Source: Streptomyces lanatus (GTDB lineage Bacteria; Actinomycetota; Actinomycetes; Streptomycetales; Streptomycetaceae). From it: a stretch of 64,000 nucleotides of DNA. This document shows, in pieces, positions 24,516-32,984 of the stretch (positions within the stretch are counted from its first letter, which is position 1; every line of letters begins with the position of its first letter). Location of the stretch: contig NZ_BNBM01000016.1 in the NCBI RefSeq assembly GCF_014655715.1, positions 124,001-188,000 of the forward strand, in the 5' to 3' direction. Both the position numbers and the translations under genes were made by a program. The notes under the pieces were generated by a model. It was not told where the DNA came from. It ran no database searches and worked only from the letters and a program-made list of their open reading frames with translations.

Positions 24516-25202
24516 TCAGTCCGCCAGTGGCGTGAGCAGCATGCGTCCCGCGAACCCCACCGCCGCGTCGAGCCGCTCGGTGAACTCCTCGGCGAGCTCC
24601 GGGTACCCGCGCAGCGCCCACAGCGCCCGGGCCGACGACCAGGTGGCGTCCCGCGCGCGCTCCAGGCTCCAGGAGCCGAGCAGATGAGTGATCGGGTCGG
24701 CGATCTGGAGCAGATCGGGACCCGGCATCAGATCTTCGCGGATGCGCTCCTCCAGCGAGACGAGGAGGTCACCCACACGATCGAACTCGTCCTCCAGCTC
24801 GACCGGTTCGCAGCCGAGGCTACGACAGGCGTCCACCACGGCCAGCGCCAGATCGTGGCCGATGTGCGCATTGATGCCCGCGAGCGCGAACTGCAACGGC
24901 CGTACGCCCGGATGGCGCCGCATCTGGAACAGGGGCCGCCAGCACGCGGGCGGACGCCGTTCGTCGTCGGACGACTCCACCGCCGCGAGATACCGCTCCG
25001 CGAACCGCACGTCCAGCGTGATCGCCGCCCGCGCGTCCGGGAACCGGCCGCCGTCGATGTGCCGGTCGACCTCCTCCGTGACGGCGAGGTAGACGCGGTT
25101 GAAGACGGCGACACCGTCGCGTTCGGGGAGCATCGCTGCAAGGGAGCGCATACGGGAGATGACCGCGTCCACGGCTGTGGTGAATTGTTCGCATTGCGCC
25201 AT
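24516..25202 (-). CDS. DUF5995-family protein
   Basis: A 228-residue, all-helical protein matching the DUF5995 group, whose function is unknown. Visible landmarks are FNRVYLAVTEEVDRHIDGGRFPD near residues 35-58, a conserved FALAGINAHIGHDLALAVVDAC, and a C-terminal WSLERARDATWSSARALW. His and Asp in the NAHIGHDL segment could bind metal, but that is speculation. It is divergent from the GH6 gene across 100 bp in which I see no TGGGAGCGCTCCCA CebR box. Confidence 0.8.
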   Translation of the reverse strand: MAQCEQFTTAVDAVISRMRSLAAMLPERDGVAVFNRVYLAVTEEVDRHIDGGRFPDARAAITLDVRFAERYLAAVESSDDERRPPACWRPLFQMRRHPGVRPLQFALAGINAHIGHDLALAVVDACRSLGCEPVELEDEFDRVGDLLVSLEERIREDLMPGPDLLQIADPITHLLGSWSLERARDATWSSARALWALRGYPELAEEFTERLDAAVGFAGRMLLTPLAD

Positions 25203-25302
25203 GGGGGCAATGTCCCAGCTTTAGGGTGGCCGCAGTGTCGGCGGGCCCGGCGCTTCCCCAGAACGGGGGACGCGCTCGCTGTGGGGGAGGGGGAGCAGGA
25301 CC

Positions 25303-26502
25303 GTGCCAGGCTCACGCGCCCAGCGACTGGCCGTACGCCGGGCCGAGCGCCGCAGGGGCGTCAGGCGGAGCGTCATGGCGGTGGCGGCCTCGGTCGTGGT
25401 CGCCGTCGGCGCGGTCACCGGGATGGTCTCCGCGCTCGACGACCGCGGGGGCTCCGACGAGGCCGGGCCGCCCCGGGTGACGCGCTCGCCGAGCCTGGAT
25501 TCCCTGCCGCTCCTGCCGTCCGCCTCCCCGTCGGTCACGAGGTCCCCCGCACCGACGTCCGCCTCACCCACCCGGACGCGGGAGAAGGCCACCCCCACGC
25601 CCACACGGGCCGAGAGGAAGCAGAGCACGGCCGTGGTCTCCAGCCGCCTGTACCGCCACCCCGACTCCCAGGTTCTCGAGTGGGTCCGCGACAACCCCGC
25701 CGACCCGCGCCACGCCGTCATCGAGTCCCGGATCGCCGCCCAGCCGGCCGCGGTGTGGTTCGCCGACTTCACGCCGGACACCATCACCGCCCGGGTCCGC
25801 GCGGTCACCTCGGGCGGTTCGGCGCTCGGGCGCGTCCCGGTGGTCGTGCCGTACGCGATACCGGTCCGCGACTGCGGCGGGTACTCCGAGGGCGGGGCGC
25901 CGAGCCTCGATGCCTACGACGCCTGGATCGACAGGTTCGCCGCGGGGCTCGGCTCCGGCGATGTCATCGTCGTCCTGGAGCCCGACTCGATCGCCCAGTC
26001 CGAGTGCCTCTCCGCCGGGGCACGCGCCGACCGCTTCGCCTCCCTCGCCCGTGCGGGCCGGGCCATGAAGCAGGCCAACCCCAAGGCGCGCGTCTACTAC
26101 GACGCCGGGCACTCCGGCTGGAACGCGCCCGGCAAGCAGGCGAGTTGGCTGCGGCAGGCCGGCGCAGCCTCGACCGCGTCCTCCGACGGCGTCTTCAGCA
26201 ACGTCTCCAACTTCCACGCCACACCCGACGAGATCGCCCACGACCGCGCGGTCCTCGACGCCCTCGACGGCCCCGCCTCGCTCGGCGCCGTCATCGACAC
26301 CAGCCGCAACGGCGCCGGGGCTCCTGCCGACGGCGAGTGGTGCGACCCGTCCGGCCGCAAGCTGGGCCGGGCGCCGACGCTCGCCACGGGCGAGTCACGC
26401 ATCGACGCCTACCTGTGGGTCAAACTCCCCGGCGAGTCCGACGGGTGCAAGGGCACCCCGGGGACCTTCACGGCGTCGTACGCCTACGACCTGGCACGCT
26501 GA
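25303..26502 (+). CDS. Glycoside hydrolase family 6 (endo)cellulase
   Basis: A 399-residue exported protein. A basic N-terminus and membrane helix (about 24-46) are followed by a Ser/Pro/Thr-rich linker (about 50-108) and a GH6 catalytic domain. Key residues are D190 in RDCGGYS and the catalytic acid D228 in VLEPDSIAQ. The short catalytic domain without the long active-site loops suggests endoglucanase rather than cellobiohydrolase. No carbohydrate-binding module is present, and the N-terminal helix may act as an anchor instead of being cleaved. GTG 25303 follows a GAGCAGG site. Confidence 0.88.
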   Translation: MPGSRAQRLAVRRAERRRGVRRSVMAVAASVVVAVGAVTGMVSALDDRGGSDEAGPPRVTRSPSLDSLPLLPSASPSVTRSPAPTSASPTRTREKATPTPTRAERKQSTAVVSSRLYRHPDSQVLEWVRDNPADPRHAVIESRIAAQPAAVWFADFTPDTITARVRAVTSGGSALGRVPVVVPYAIPVRDCGGYSEGGAPSLDAYDAWIDRFAAGLGSGDVIVVLEPDSIAQSECLSAGARADRFASLARAGRAMKQANPKARVYYDAGHSGWNAPGKQASWLRQAGAASTASSDGVFSNVSNFHATPDEIAHDRAVLDALDGPASLGAVIDTSRNGAGAPADGEWCDPSGRKLGRAPTLATGESRIDAYLWVKLPGESDGCKGTPGTFTASYAYDLAR

Positions 26503-26635
26503 CCGTAAGGTCACCAGACCGCGGTTGTACGGCCATGCGCTCCAACTGCCGTGAACGCTACGGAGATCACGACCGGGAAGCGTCACCTCACGGTGGACAG
26601 CACAGGTCCGCCCTTGGCCAACCGCCCTCCTGGCC

Positions 26636-27847
26636 TCAGGGCCGCGGGTCGGGAACCGCCGCATCCGGCCGACTGACCTTCGGGCGCTCACGGTCACCGG
26701 CGCGCAGGACGCGTGCGAACGCCACGATTCCGAAGGACAGGACCGTGACCAGGCAGAACGACACCATCAGGCTGGTCGCCTGGGCGATCCCGCCGATCGC
26801 GCTCGGGGCGATGAGCCCGGAGGTGTAGGTGATCGTCGCGACGCCCGCGATGGCCAGTGAGGGGTTGGGGCCGCTGCGGCCCGCCGCCGCGAAGCACAGC
26901 GGCACGACGACCGCGATGCCGAGCCCCAGCAGCGCGAACCCGGCCATCGCCAGGGCCGGCCGGTCCGACACGATGATGAGCAGTCCGCCGAGCGTGGCGA
27001 GGACACCGCTGAACCGGACCGTGCGTACGGAGCCGTAGCGGTCCACCACCCGGTCGCCGACGAGCCGGGCGACCGCCATGGTGAGCGTGAACCCGGTCGT
27101 GCAGGCGGCCGCAAGCCCCGCCGAGGTGTCCAGCTGGTCCCGCAGATAGACGGCCGACCAGTCCAGGCTCGCGCCCTCCGCGAACACCGCGCAGAACCCG
27201 ACCGCGCCGATGAGCAGCGCCGACTTGGGCGGCAGCGCGAACCGGGGCGGCGGCTCCTCGTCCTCGGCGGGCTGGAGGTCCAGCACCCACTGGCACGCCG
27301 CCACACCGAGCAGCGTGAGCGTCACCGCCGCGAGGGCGTGGTGCAGCCGGGCGTCCGAGCCGAGGTGGGCGGCGAGTGTGCCGGCCGCCGAGCCGACCAG
27401 GGCGCCCGCGCTCCACATGCCGTGCAGGCCCGACATGATCGAACGTCCGAGCCGGGTCTCGACCTCGACGCCGAGCGCGTTCATCGCCACGTCCGCCATG
27501 CCCGCCGTGGCGCCGTACACGAACAGTGCCAGACACAGCGTCAGCAGATTGGGGGCGAGGGAAGGCAGGATCAGCGCGAGCGTCCACAGGGCGATCAGTC
27601 CGCGCAGGGCGTTCCGGGCGCCGAACCGGTGGGTGATGCTGCCCGCGAGCGGCATCGCCACGGACGCGCCGAGCGCCGGGAAGGCGAGCGCCAGCCCCAA
27701 CTGCCCGGCACTGACCCCGGCATGGTCCTGGATCCACGGCACGCGCGTCGCGAACGAGCCGGTGACGGCGCCGTGCACGGCGAAGACGGCGGCCACGGCA
27801 TACCGGGCCCGCCTCACTTCGCGCAGGTCGTAGACCATCCCACCCAT
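26636..27847 (-). CDS. MFS transporter, divergent from a ROK regulator
   Basis: A 403-residue, 12-helix MFS protein with FATRVPWIQDHAGVSAGQLGLAL after helix 1 and SITHRFGARNALRG in the loop between helices 2 and 3. This resembles the YbjJ/FucP-like group of sugar-type or unassigned MFS carriers. It is divergent from a ROK gene over 114 bp that holds a palindrome, so the carrier may be ROK-controlled and move a sugar. The C-terminal tail is Pro/Arg-rich. Confidence 0.85.
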   Translation of the reverse strand: MGGMVYDLREVRRARYAVAAVFAVHGAVTGSFATRVPWIQDHAGVSAGQLGLALAFPALGASVAMPLAGSITHRFGARNALRGLIALWTLALILPSLAPNLLTLCLALFVYGATAGMADVAMNALGVEVETRLGRSIMSGLHGMWSAGALVGSAAGTLAAHLGSDARLHHALAAVTLTLLGVAACQWVLDLQPAEDEEPPPRFALPPKSALLIGAVGFCAVFAEGASLDWSAVYLRDQLDTSAGLAAACTTGFTLTMAVARLVGDRVVDRYGSVRTVRFSGVLATLGGLLIIVSDRPALAMAGFALLGLGIAVVVPLCFAAAGRSGPNPSLAIAGVATITYTSGLIAPSAIGGIAQATSLMVSFCLVTVLSFGIVAFARVLRAGDRERPKVSRPDAAVPDPRP

Positions 27848-27894
27848 TGTGTGACCCCTCCCGGTCTTCGGTTGTTCCTGGACCTGGCGTAAAT

Positions 27895-27915
27895 TATCAG
27901 GAACCCTGCCTGATA
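27895..27915. promoter_or_regulatory. Palindromic operator between the MFS and ROK genes
   Basis: TATCAGG (27895-27901) and CCTGATA (27909-27915) form a perfect inverted repeat around 7 nt in an AT-richer patch of the divergent intergenic region. The position fits control of both genes by the ROK protein. Confidence 0.55.
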
Positions 27916-27961
27916 GATAGAGTCACTCTCCGGCCGTCCGCCGATCTGGAAGGATCCCGGC

Positions 27962-29197
27962 ATGCCCGCATCCCCGAGCACCGCCCGGGCCATCAACGAC
28001 CGGCTCGCCCTGCGACTGCTCCAGCAGGAGGGCCCGCTGACGGCAGGGCAGTTGAAGCAGCTGACCGGCCTGTCCCGGCCGACCGTCGCCGACCTCGTCG
28101 AACGCCTCACGGCCGCCGGCCTGATCGCGGTCGTCGGCGAGGCCGGCGAGCAGCGGCGCGGGCCGAACGCCAAGCTGTACGGCATCGTCGCCGACCGCGC
28201 CCAGCTGGCGGCCCTCGACGTCCGTACCGAAGGCGTCTCGGTGGTCGTGTCCGACCTGGTCGGGGCGGTGCTCGCCGAGGCATCGGTGCCGATCGGCGGC
28301 GACACCGGGACGGGGCCCGCCGTTGAGCAGGCGGTGGCGCTGGTGGAGCGGGTCGTGAAGGAGGCCGGGGCGGACCGGCTCCATACGGTGGGCATAGGCG
28401 CCCCCGGCCTCATCGACCCGGCGACCGGCGAACTGCGCGACTCCACCGGCCTGCCCGAATGGCACCGCAGCCTCGTCGCGGCCCTCCAGGAACGGCTCCC
28501 CGAGGCCCGCGTCAGCGTCGAGAACGAGACCAACCTCGCGGCCCTCGCGGAACAGCGCGACGGAGTGGCCGCCGACCGCGACACCTTCGTCCTCCTCTGG
28601 CTCGGCCACGGCACCGGCGCGGCCGTCGTCCTCGACGGCGCCCTGCGCCGCGGCGCCTCCGGCGGCACCGGCGAGATCGGCTTCCTGCCGGTGCCCGGGA
28701 CGACGGGGCTGCCGTCGGCGGTGGACTGCGAGGGCGGATTCCACTCGCTGGCCGGCTCGGCGGGGATCGTGGAACTGGCGAGGTCGTTCGGCCTGCCGGT
28801 CGAGGACGAGTCAGCGCCCGAGCCGCTCGCCGCGGGGGTGGTGGGGAAGGCCGTCGCGCTGGTGGCCGGAAACCAGGAGGCCGCCGCCGGCCTGCCGGAG
28901 CGCGGCACGCAGGCCGCCGCCGACCGTTTCCTCGCCACCCTCGCCGACCGGCTCGCCATCGGCGTCGCCTCCGTCGTCGCCATCCTCGACCCCGGCTGTG
29001 TGGTCCTCGGCGGCGAGGTGGGACAGGCCGGGGGAGAGGTGCTCGCCGCGCGGGTGGAGGAGCGGATCCGACGGATGTCGCCCCTCACGACCGTCGTACG
29101 GCCCAGCGGCCTGGGCGGCGGAGCCGTCCTGCGCGGAGCGCTGCTGACGGCACGCGACGCGGCACAGGACGAACTGTTCGCACCACCGGACCGCTGA
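27962..29197 (+). CDS. ROK-family transcriptional regulator
   Basis: 411 residues. An N-terminal winged HTH (QEGPLTAGQLKQLTGLSRPTVADLVERL, about 22-50) is followed by a two-lobed ROK sugar-binding/kinase fold. The expected GIGAPGLID and LGHGTGAAVVLDGAL phosphate-loop segments and a GGTGEIGF motif are seen. The usual zinc cluster (CGxxGCxE) is replaced by VDCEGGFHSLAG, so metal binding is probably reduced. It likely represses itself and the divergent MFS gene in response to a sugar. Confidence 0.88.
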   Translation: MPASPSTARAINDRLALRLLQQEGPLTAGQLKQLTGLSRPTVADLVERLTAAGLIAVVGEAGEQRRGPNAKLYGIVADRAQLAALDVRTEGVSVVVSDLVGAVLAEASVPIGGDTGTGPAVEQAVALVERVVKEAGADRLHTVGIGAPGLIDPATGELRDSTGLPEWHRSLVAALQERLPEARVSVENETNLAALAEQRDGVAADRDTFVLLWLGHGTGAAVVLDGALRRGASGGTGEIGFLPVPGTTGLPSAVDCEGGFHSLAGSAGIVELARSFGLPVEDESAPEPLAAGVVGKAVALVAGNQEAAAGLPERGTQAAADRFLATLADRLAIGVASVVAILDPGCVVLGGEVGQAGGEVLAARVEERIRRMSPLTTVVRPSGLGGGAVLRGALLTARDAAQDELFAPPDR

Positions 29198-29221
29198 CCT
29201 GCGGGGTGCGGCTGTTGGCTC

Positions 29222-29334
29222 GCAGTGCGCAGCCCGCAGTGCGCAGGTCAGCGACCCCGCGCTCCGCAGGCCGCAGGCTGCTGTCCGCGGCCTAGCGCTC
29301 CGCGAACCGCGCCTGCGGCTTAGCGCTCCGCGAA
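29222..29334. repeat. Paired direct repeats after the ROK gene
   Basis: GCAGTGCGCAG occurs at 29222-29232 and 29236-29246 (14-bp period). TAGCGCTCCGCGAA occurs at 29293-29306 and 29321-29334 (28-bp period). They fill the 185-bp convergent gap, which otherwise shows only weak hairpins. Confidence 0.6.
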
Positions 29335-29382
29335 ACCCGCAGTCCCCAGCCCGTGCCCCGGCAGGGTGACGCCCAGGGCCAG

Positions 29383-30120
29383 TCAGACCCGCCGCCCCAA
29401 ATACTCCTCGAACGTCCCCTTCCCCACCGCACGCTCCACCGCCAGGTGCCCGCCCGAGCGGAACCCCTGATACGCCTTCCCCCACAACGGCACCCGCACC
29501 ACGAGCCGCTTGCGGCCCGTGGCCTTGAGGTAGGCGCGGGCCAAGGAGTCGAACGTGCGGACCTCGGGGCCGCCCAGGTCCTCCACCCGCCCGGCCGGAG
29601 CCGCCACGGCCAGTTCGGCGAGGCGGTCCGCGACCTCGGCCACCTCGATGGGCTGGTCCTTGACGCCGGCCGGGAGAAGGACGATCGGTAGTCGGGACAT
29701 GGCACCCAGCACCCGCGCGACCAGATCGTGGAACTGGGTCGCCCGCAGCACGGTCCAGTCCAGCCCCGACTCCTCCACCTGCCGCTCCACGGCGAGCTTG
29801 GCCTTGTAGTAGCCGAGCGGGACGCGGTCGACGCCGACGATCGAGATGTAGACCAGGTGCCGTACCCCGGCCGCACGCGCCGCGGAGATCAGATTCCGCG
29901 CCGCCTCCTCGTCCCCGCCGTTCGTCGAGGTCGCGCAGTGCACGACCGTGTCCACGCCCGCCAACGCGGCGTCCAGAGCGGGACCGCCCTTGCGCAGATC
30001 GACGGCGTACGGCTGGGCGTGCCGGCTCAGTGCCCGCACCTCGTGCCCGTCCGCGCGCAGCCGTTCGGTGACGAGCCGGCCGAGTGTGCCGGTGCCGCCG
30101 GTCACCAGGATCGTGGTCAT
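29383..30120 (-). CDS. NAD(P)-binding atypical short-chain dehydrogenase-like protein
   Basis: A 245-residue NmrA-like/atypical SDR. The Rossmann motif TGGTGTLGRLV is at about 8-18, VYISIVGVDRVPLGYYKAKLAVERQVEESGLDWTVLRATQFHDL contains the YxxxK pair, and the C-terminus is basic. Members act as quinone or NADP(H) sensors or oxidoreductases; no substrate can be given. It lies 91 bp downstream of the SigJ-like sigma factor on the same strand and may be its target or operon partner. Confidence 0.82.
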   Translation of the reverse strand: MTTILVTGGTGTLGRLVTERLRADGHEVRALSRHAQPYAVDLRKGGPALDAALAGVDTVVHCATSTNGGDEEAARNLISAARAAGVRHLVYISIVGVDRVPLGYYKAKLAVERQVEESGLDWTVLRATQFHDLVARVLGAMSRLPIVLLPAGVKDQPIEVAEVADRLAELAVAAPAGRVEDLGGPEVRTFDSLARAYLKATGRKRLVVRVPLWGKAYQGFRSGGHLAVERAVGKGTFEEYLGRRV

Positions 30121-30211
30121 CGTTGTTCAGTCCCTTCGGACGCCGACGCTCCCGTTCGGAGCGCGCCTCGTCAGCTGGGACCGAGTACCCCACGCGAAAT
30201 GTGACAGCCCG

Positions 30212-31102
30212 CTACGCCACCCGCGCGAGCTGACGGCGGACGAAGGCCAGCTTTTCCGGGTTCACCACGGCCCACGCCTGCGTGATCAGCCCGTCCCGCA
30301 GCTCGAACGCCACCACCGACAGCAACTCGTCCCCCGCCCACGCGGCCACCGCGGTCGACCCGTTGGACTCGACGACGGTGAAGTCCACGCCGGTCAGGAA
30401 CGTCCGCGACGCACCCGCGAGGAAGCGGAACACCTTCTCCCGGCCTTCGATCGGCCGCAGCGCCGCCCTGACCTTGCCCCCACCGTCGCTGAACCAGACG
30501 ACGTCGGCCGCCAGCAGCTTCTCCAGCCCGCCGAGATCACCGTCGCGAGCCGCCATGAGGAACGACCTGACCAGTTCCTCCTGCCGCTCCGGAGTCGACT
30601 CGAACCGCGCCTCCCGCTCCTCGACCCGCCGCACCGCACGCCGGTAGAGCTGACGGCAGTTGGCCTCGGTCAGCTCCAGCGCCTCGGCGATCTCCCGGTG
30701 GCCGTAGGCGAACGCCTCCCGCAGCACGTACACGGCCCGCTCGGTCGGCGTCAGACGCTCCAGCAGCACCAGCATCGCCAGGGACACCGCGTCCCGCTGC
30801 TCGGCGGACTCCAGCGGCCCGAGCGTGCCGTCCGAGGTGATGACCGGCTCCGGCAGCCAGGGCCCGACGTACTGCTCGCGCCGGGCCCGCGCCGAGGTCA
30901 GCCGGGTCAGACAGAGGTTGGTGACGACCTTGGCGAGCCAGGCCGCCGGATGCTCGATGCGATCGCGGTCGATGTCGCTGAAGCGCAGATAGGCGTCCTG
31001 GACGGTGTCCTCGGCCTCCTCGGCCGAGCCCAGCATGCGATAGGCGAGACCGAACAGCCGGGGGCGGTGGGTCTCGAACTCCTCGGCGCTCGCGGTCGTC
31101 AT
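30212..31102 (-). CDS. SigJ-type ECF sigma factor with SnoaL-like C-terminal domain
   Basis: 296 residues. Sigma region 2 is HRPRLFGLAYRMLGSAEEAEDTVQDAYLRF (about 11-40). Region 4 is LTPTERAVYVLREAFAYGHREIAEALELTEANCRQLYRRA (about 120-160). A C-terminal SnoaL/NTF2-like domain of about 115 residues is typical of the SigJ group, which lacks a separate anti-sigma factor. ATG 31102 begins MTTASAEEFETHRP; the short GAGG spacing leaves the exact start open. A chitinase-type promoter lies about 135 bp upstream on the same strand. Confidence 0.87.
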   Translation of the reverse strand: MTTASAEEFETHRPRLFGLAYRMLGSAEEAEDTVQDAYLRFSDIDRDRIEHPAAWLAKVVTNLCLTRLTSARARREQYVGPWLPEPVITSDGTLGPLESAEQRDAVSLAMLVLLERLTPTERAVYVLREAFAYGHREIAEALELTEANCRQLYRRAVRRVEEREARFESTPERQEELVRSFLMAARDGDLGGLEKLLAADVVWFSDGGGKVRAALRPIEGREKVFRFLAGASRTFLTGVDFTVVESNGSTAVAAWAGDELLSVVAFELRDGLITQAWAVVNPEKLAFVRRQLARVA

Positions 31103-31236
31103 GTCCTCAGCCTGCCAGAACGGCAGTTGGCCCGAGTTGGGAGACCCGGCGGCGGGCAAGGGCCGTCGTCACCGCCGCCGGGCCGTCTGCGGAGGGCTCG
31201 ACTGGAAGAGGGGGTCGAGGACCAGGAGGTTCCCGC

Positions 31237-31266
31237 ACCTTAGAAAGGACTAGACCACAGCGTCAA
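31237..31266 (-). promoter_or_regulatory. Orphan DasR/chitinase-type promoter
   Basis: On the minus strand, -35 TTGACG (31266-31261), an 18-nt spacer holding TGGTCTAGTCCT (31257-31246), then -10 TAAGGT (31242-31237). The TGGTCTAG core matches the DasR element, and the whole is nearly the same as the chitinase promoter at 48748-48776. No chitinase lies downstream; the next minus-strand gene is the SigJ-like sigma factor. Confidence 0.65.
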
Positions 31267-31434
31267 TAGGTATGGACCAATCTCAATGGCGTTTCCATAC
31301 AACGGAGTTGGCTTCATGATCGACGGATGGGGAGCGGCTGCGGAAGTCCAGCGACACAGCCTGTGAGCCACCCCACACCCTTCGCCCGTATGGACACCGA
31401 TCGGGCGTGGCACACTGGCCGTGTACCAGAAGCA

Positions 31435-31561
31435 GCGCACTCCGGGGTCGGTGAAAGTCCGAACCGGCGGTTACAGTCCGCGACCCGGTCGCCTCCAGCG
31501 ACCGGTTGACCAGGTGAAATTCCTGGACCGACGGTTAAAGTCCGGATGGGAGGCAGTGCGC
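31435..31561 (+). promoter_or_regulatory. FMN riboswitch (RFN element)
   Basis: Helix P1 is GCGCACT (31435-31441) with AGTGCGC (31555-31561). Inside are the hallmark GGTGAAAGTCCGAACCGG at about 31449-31466, a second ACAGTCCGCGACCC segment and the 3' GACGGTTAAAGTCCGGATGG block. It senses flavin mononucleotide and lowers expression of the riboflavin operon 156 nt downstream. The leader after it has hairpins at 31561-31593 (CGGCGG/CCGCCG) and 31602-31619 (CTCGTCC/GGACGAG) that could act as the expression platform. Confidence 0.95.
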
Positions 31562-31716
31562 GGCGGGCGGGCATCCATGTATGCGCGCCGCCGTATCCGG
31601 TCTCGTCCTGAGGGACGAGTCCCGTCCGGCGTCGCCCCCGGTGTCCCCGCTCGTACATTCTGTCGTCATCGACAGCCCCGGAGTCCGTGCCCCGATGTGG
31701 CAGGAGGACCCGGGAA

Positions 31717-32346
31717 GTGTTCACCGGAATCGTCGAAGAGCTGGGCGAGATCACCGCCGTCGAGACCCTCGACGACGCCTGTCGCTTCCGACTGCGCGGC
31801 CCCGTCGTCACCGACGGCGCCAAGCACGGCGACTCCATCGCCGTCAACGGCGTGTGCCTGACGGTCGTCGACCACGAAGGCGACGAATTCACCGCCGACG
31901 TCATGGCGGAGACCCTCGACCGCTCAAGCCTGGGCGTCCTCGCCGTGGGCTCCCGCGTCAACCTCGAACGCCCCATGGCCGTGGGCGAGCGCCTCGGCGG
32001 CCACATCGTGCAGGGACACGTCGACGGCACCGCCGAGGTGCTGGAGCGCAAGCCCTCCGAGAACTGGGAGATCGTGAAGATCTCCCTCCCCGCGGACCTC
32101 TCGCGGTACGTGGTCGAGAAGGGCTCCATCACCGTCGACGGCATCAGCCTCACCGTCGTCGACGCGGGCCCCGACTACTTCACCGTCAGCCTGATCCCCA
32201 CCACCCTCGCCCTGACCACGCTCGGCCTCAAGCAGCCCGGCGACCCGGTCAACCTCGAGGTCGACGTCATCGCCAAGTACGTCGAGCGGATGCTGGGCGA
32301 CCGTGCCTTCGGCCGGGCCTCCTCCGAAGGAGCGACGGCGAAGTGA
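31717..32346 (+). CDS. ribE: Riboflavin synthase (alpha subunit)
   Basis: 209 residues, two tandem lumazine-binding repeats. MFTGIVEELGEI opens the first, with NGVCLTV. The second has GSITVDGISLTVV. It dismutates two molecules of 6,7-dimethyl-8-ribityllumazine to riboflavin. GTG 31717 has AGGAGG 9 nt upstream. First gene of the riboswitch-controlled operon, overlapping the next gene by 4 nt. Confidence 0.97.
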   Translation: MFTGIVEELGEITAVETLDDACRFRLRGPVVTDGAKHGDSIAVNGVCLTVVDHEGDEFTADVMAETLDRSSLGVLAVGSRVNLERPMAVGERLGGHIVQGHVDGTAEVLERKPSENWEIVKISLPADLSRYVVEKGSITVDGISLTVVDAGPDYFTVSLIPTTLALTTLGLKQPGDPVNLEVDVIAKYVERMLGDRAFGRASSEGATAK

Positions 32347-32984
32347 ACTCGCTGAACTCCGAGGCGTTCGTCCTGTTCGGCCAGCACATCCTCTGGTCGG
32401 ACATGATCGGCAACCTCTTCGGCCTCGCCGCCCTCGCCCTCGGCTGGCGGCGCTCCATATGGACCTGGCCCGTGCAGTTCCTCGCCGGACTGATCCTCTT
32501 CGGCGCCTTCTTCGGCCATCTGACCGGCAGCGCGGGCAAGCAGGCCGTCGTCATGCTGGTCGCCCTCTACGGCTGGTGGCAGTGGCAGCGCGGCAAGGGG
32601 CAGACGGAGGACGGCCACATCAGCGTCCGGTTCGCCACCTGGCGCGAGCGCGGGGCCATGGTCGCCGCGGCCGCCGCCGGCACCGTAGCGGTCGCGCTGC
32701 TCTTCAAGGCGTACCCGACCCTGTCCTGGGACCCCTGGCCCGACGCCTACATATTCGTCGGCACCATCGTCGCCATGTACGCCCAGGCACGCGGCATGGT
32801 CGAGTTCTGGTTCGCCTGGCTCCTCGTCGACCTGGTCGGCGTCCCCCTGAACTTCGCCAACGGCTACGCCTTCTCCGGCTTCGTCTACGTCATCTACGGC
32901 GCACTCGTCCTGTGGGGCATGCGCGATTGGTGGCTGCGCTCCCGCGAGAACGCGCGGCCCGTCCTGGAAGGAGCGCCGGCATGA
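32343..32984 (+). CDS. ribM: PnuC-like riboflavin transporter
   Basis: A 213-residue membrane protein with about 7 helices and PnuC-family aromatic motifs (YGWWQWQRG and VEFWFAWLLVDLVGVPLNFANGY). PnuC proteins carry nicotinamide riboside, but the version inside actinobacterial rib operons behind an FMN riboswitch is RibM, a facilitator for riboflavin. The GTGA overlap with ribE and ATGA overlap with ribBA show tight coupling, which supports the flavin role. Confidence 0.88.
   Translation: MNSLNSEAFVLFGQHILWSDMIGNLFGLAALALGWRRSIWTWPVQFLAGLILFGAFFGHLTGSAGKQAVVMLVALYGWWQWQRGKGQTEDGHISVRFATWRERGAMVAAAAAGTVAVALLFKAYPTLSWDPWPDAYIFVGTIVAMYAQARGMVEFWFAWLLVDLVGVPLNFANGYAFSGFVYVIYGALVLWGMRDWWLRSRENARPVLEGAPA

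Noticed and set aside
25203..25302. CebR operator (TGGGAGCGCTCCCA) in front of the GH6 cellulase
   Set aside because: Looked for on both strands and not found, so cellobiose control through CebR is not supported.
23583..26828. 1081-codon open frame on the plus strand
   Set aside because: It crosses the LLM, DUF5995 and GH6 genes in wrong frames with Arg/Gly-rich low-complexity composition; long shadow frames are normal at this GC.
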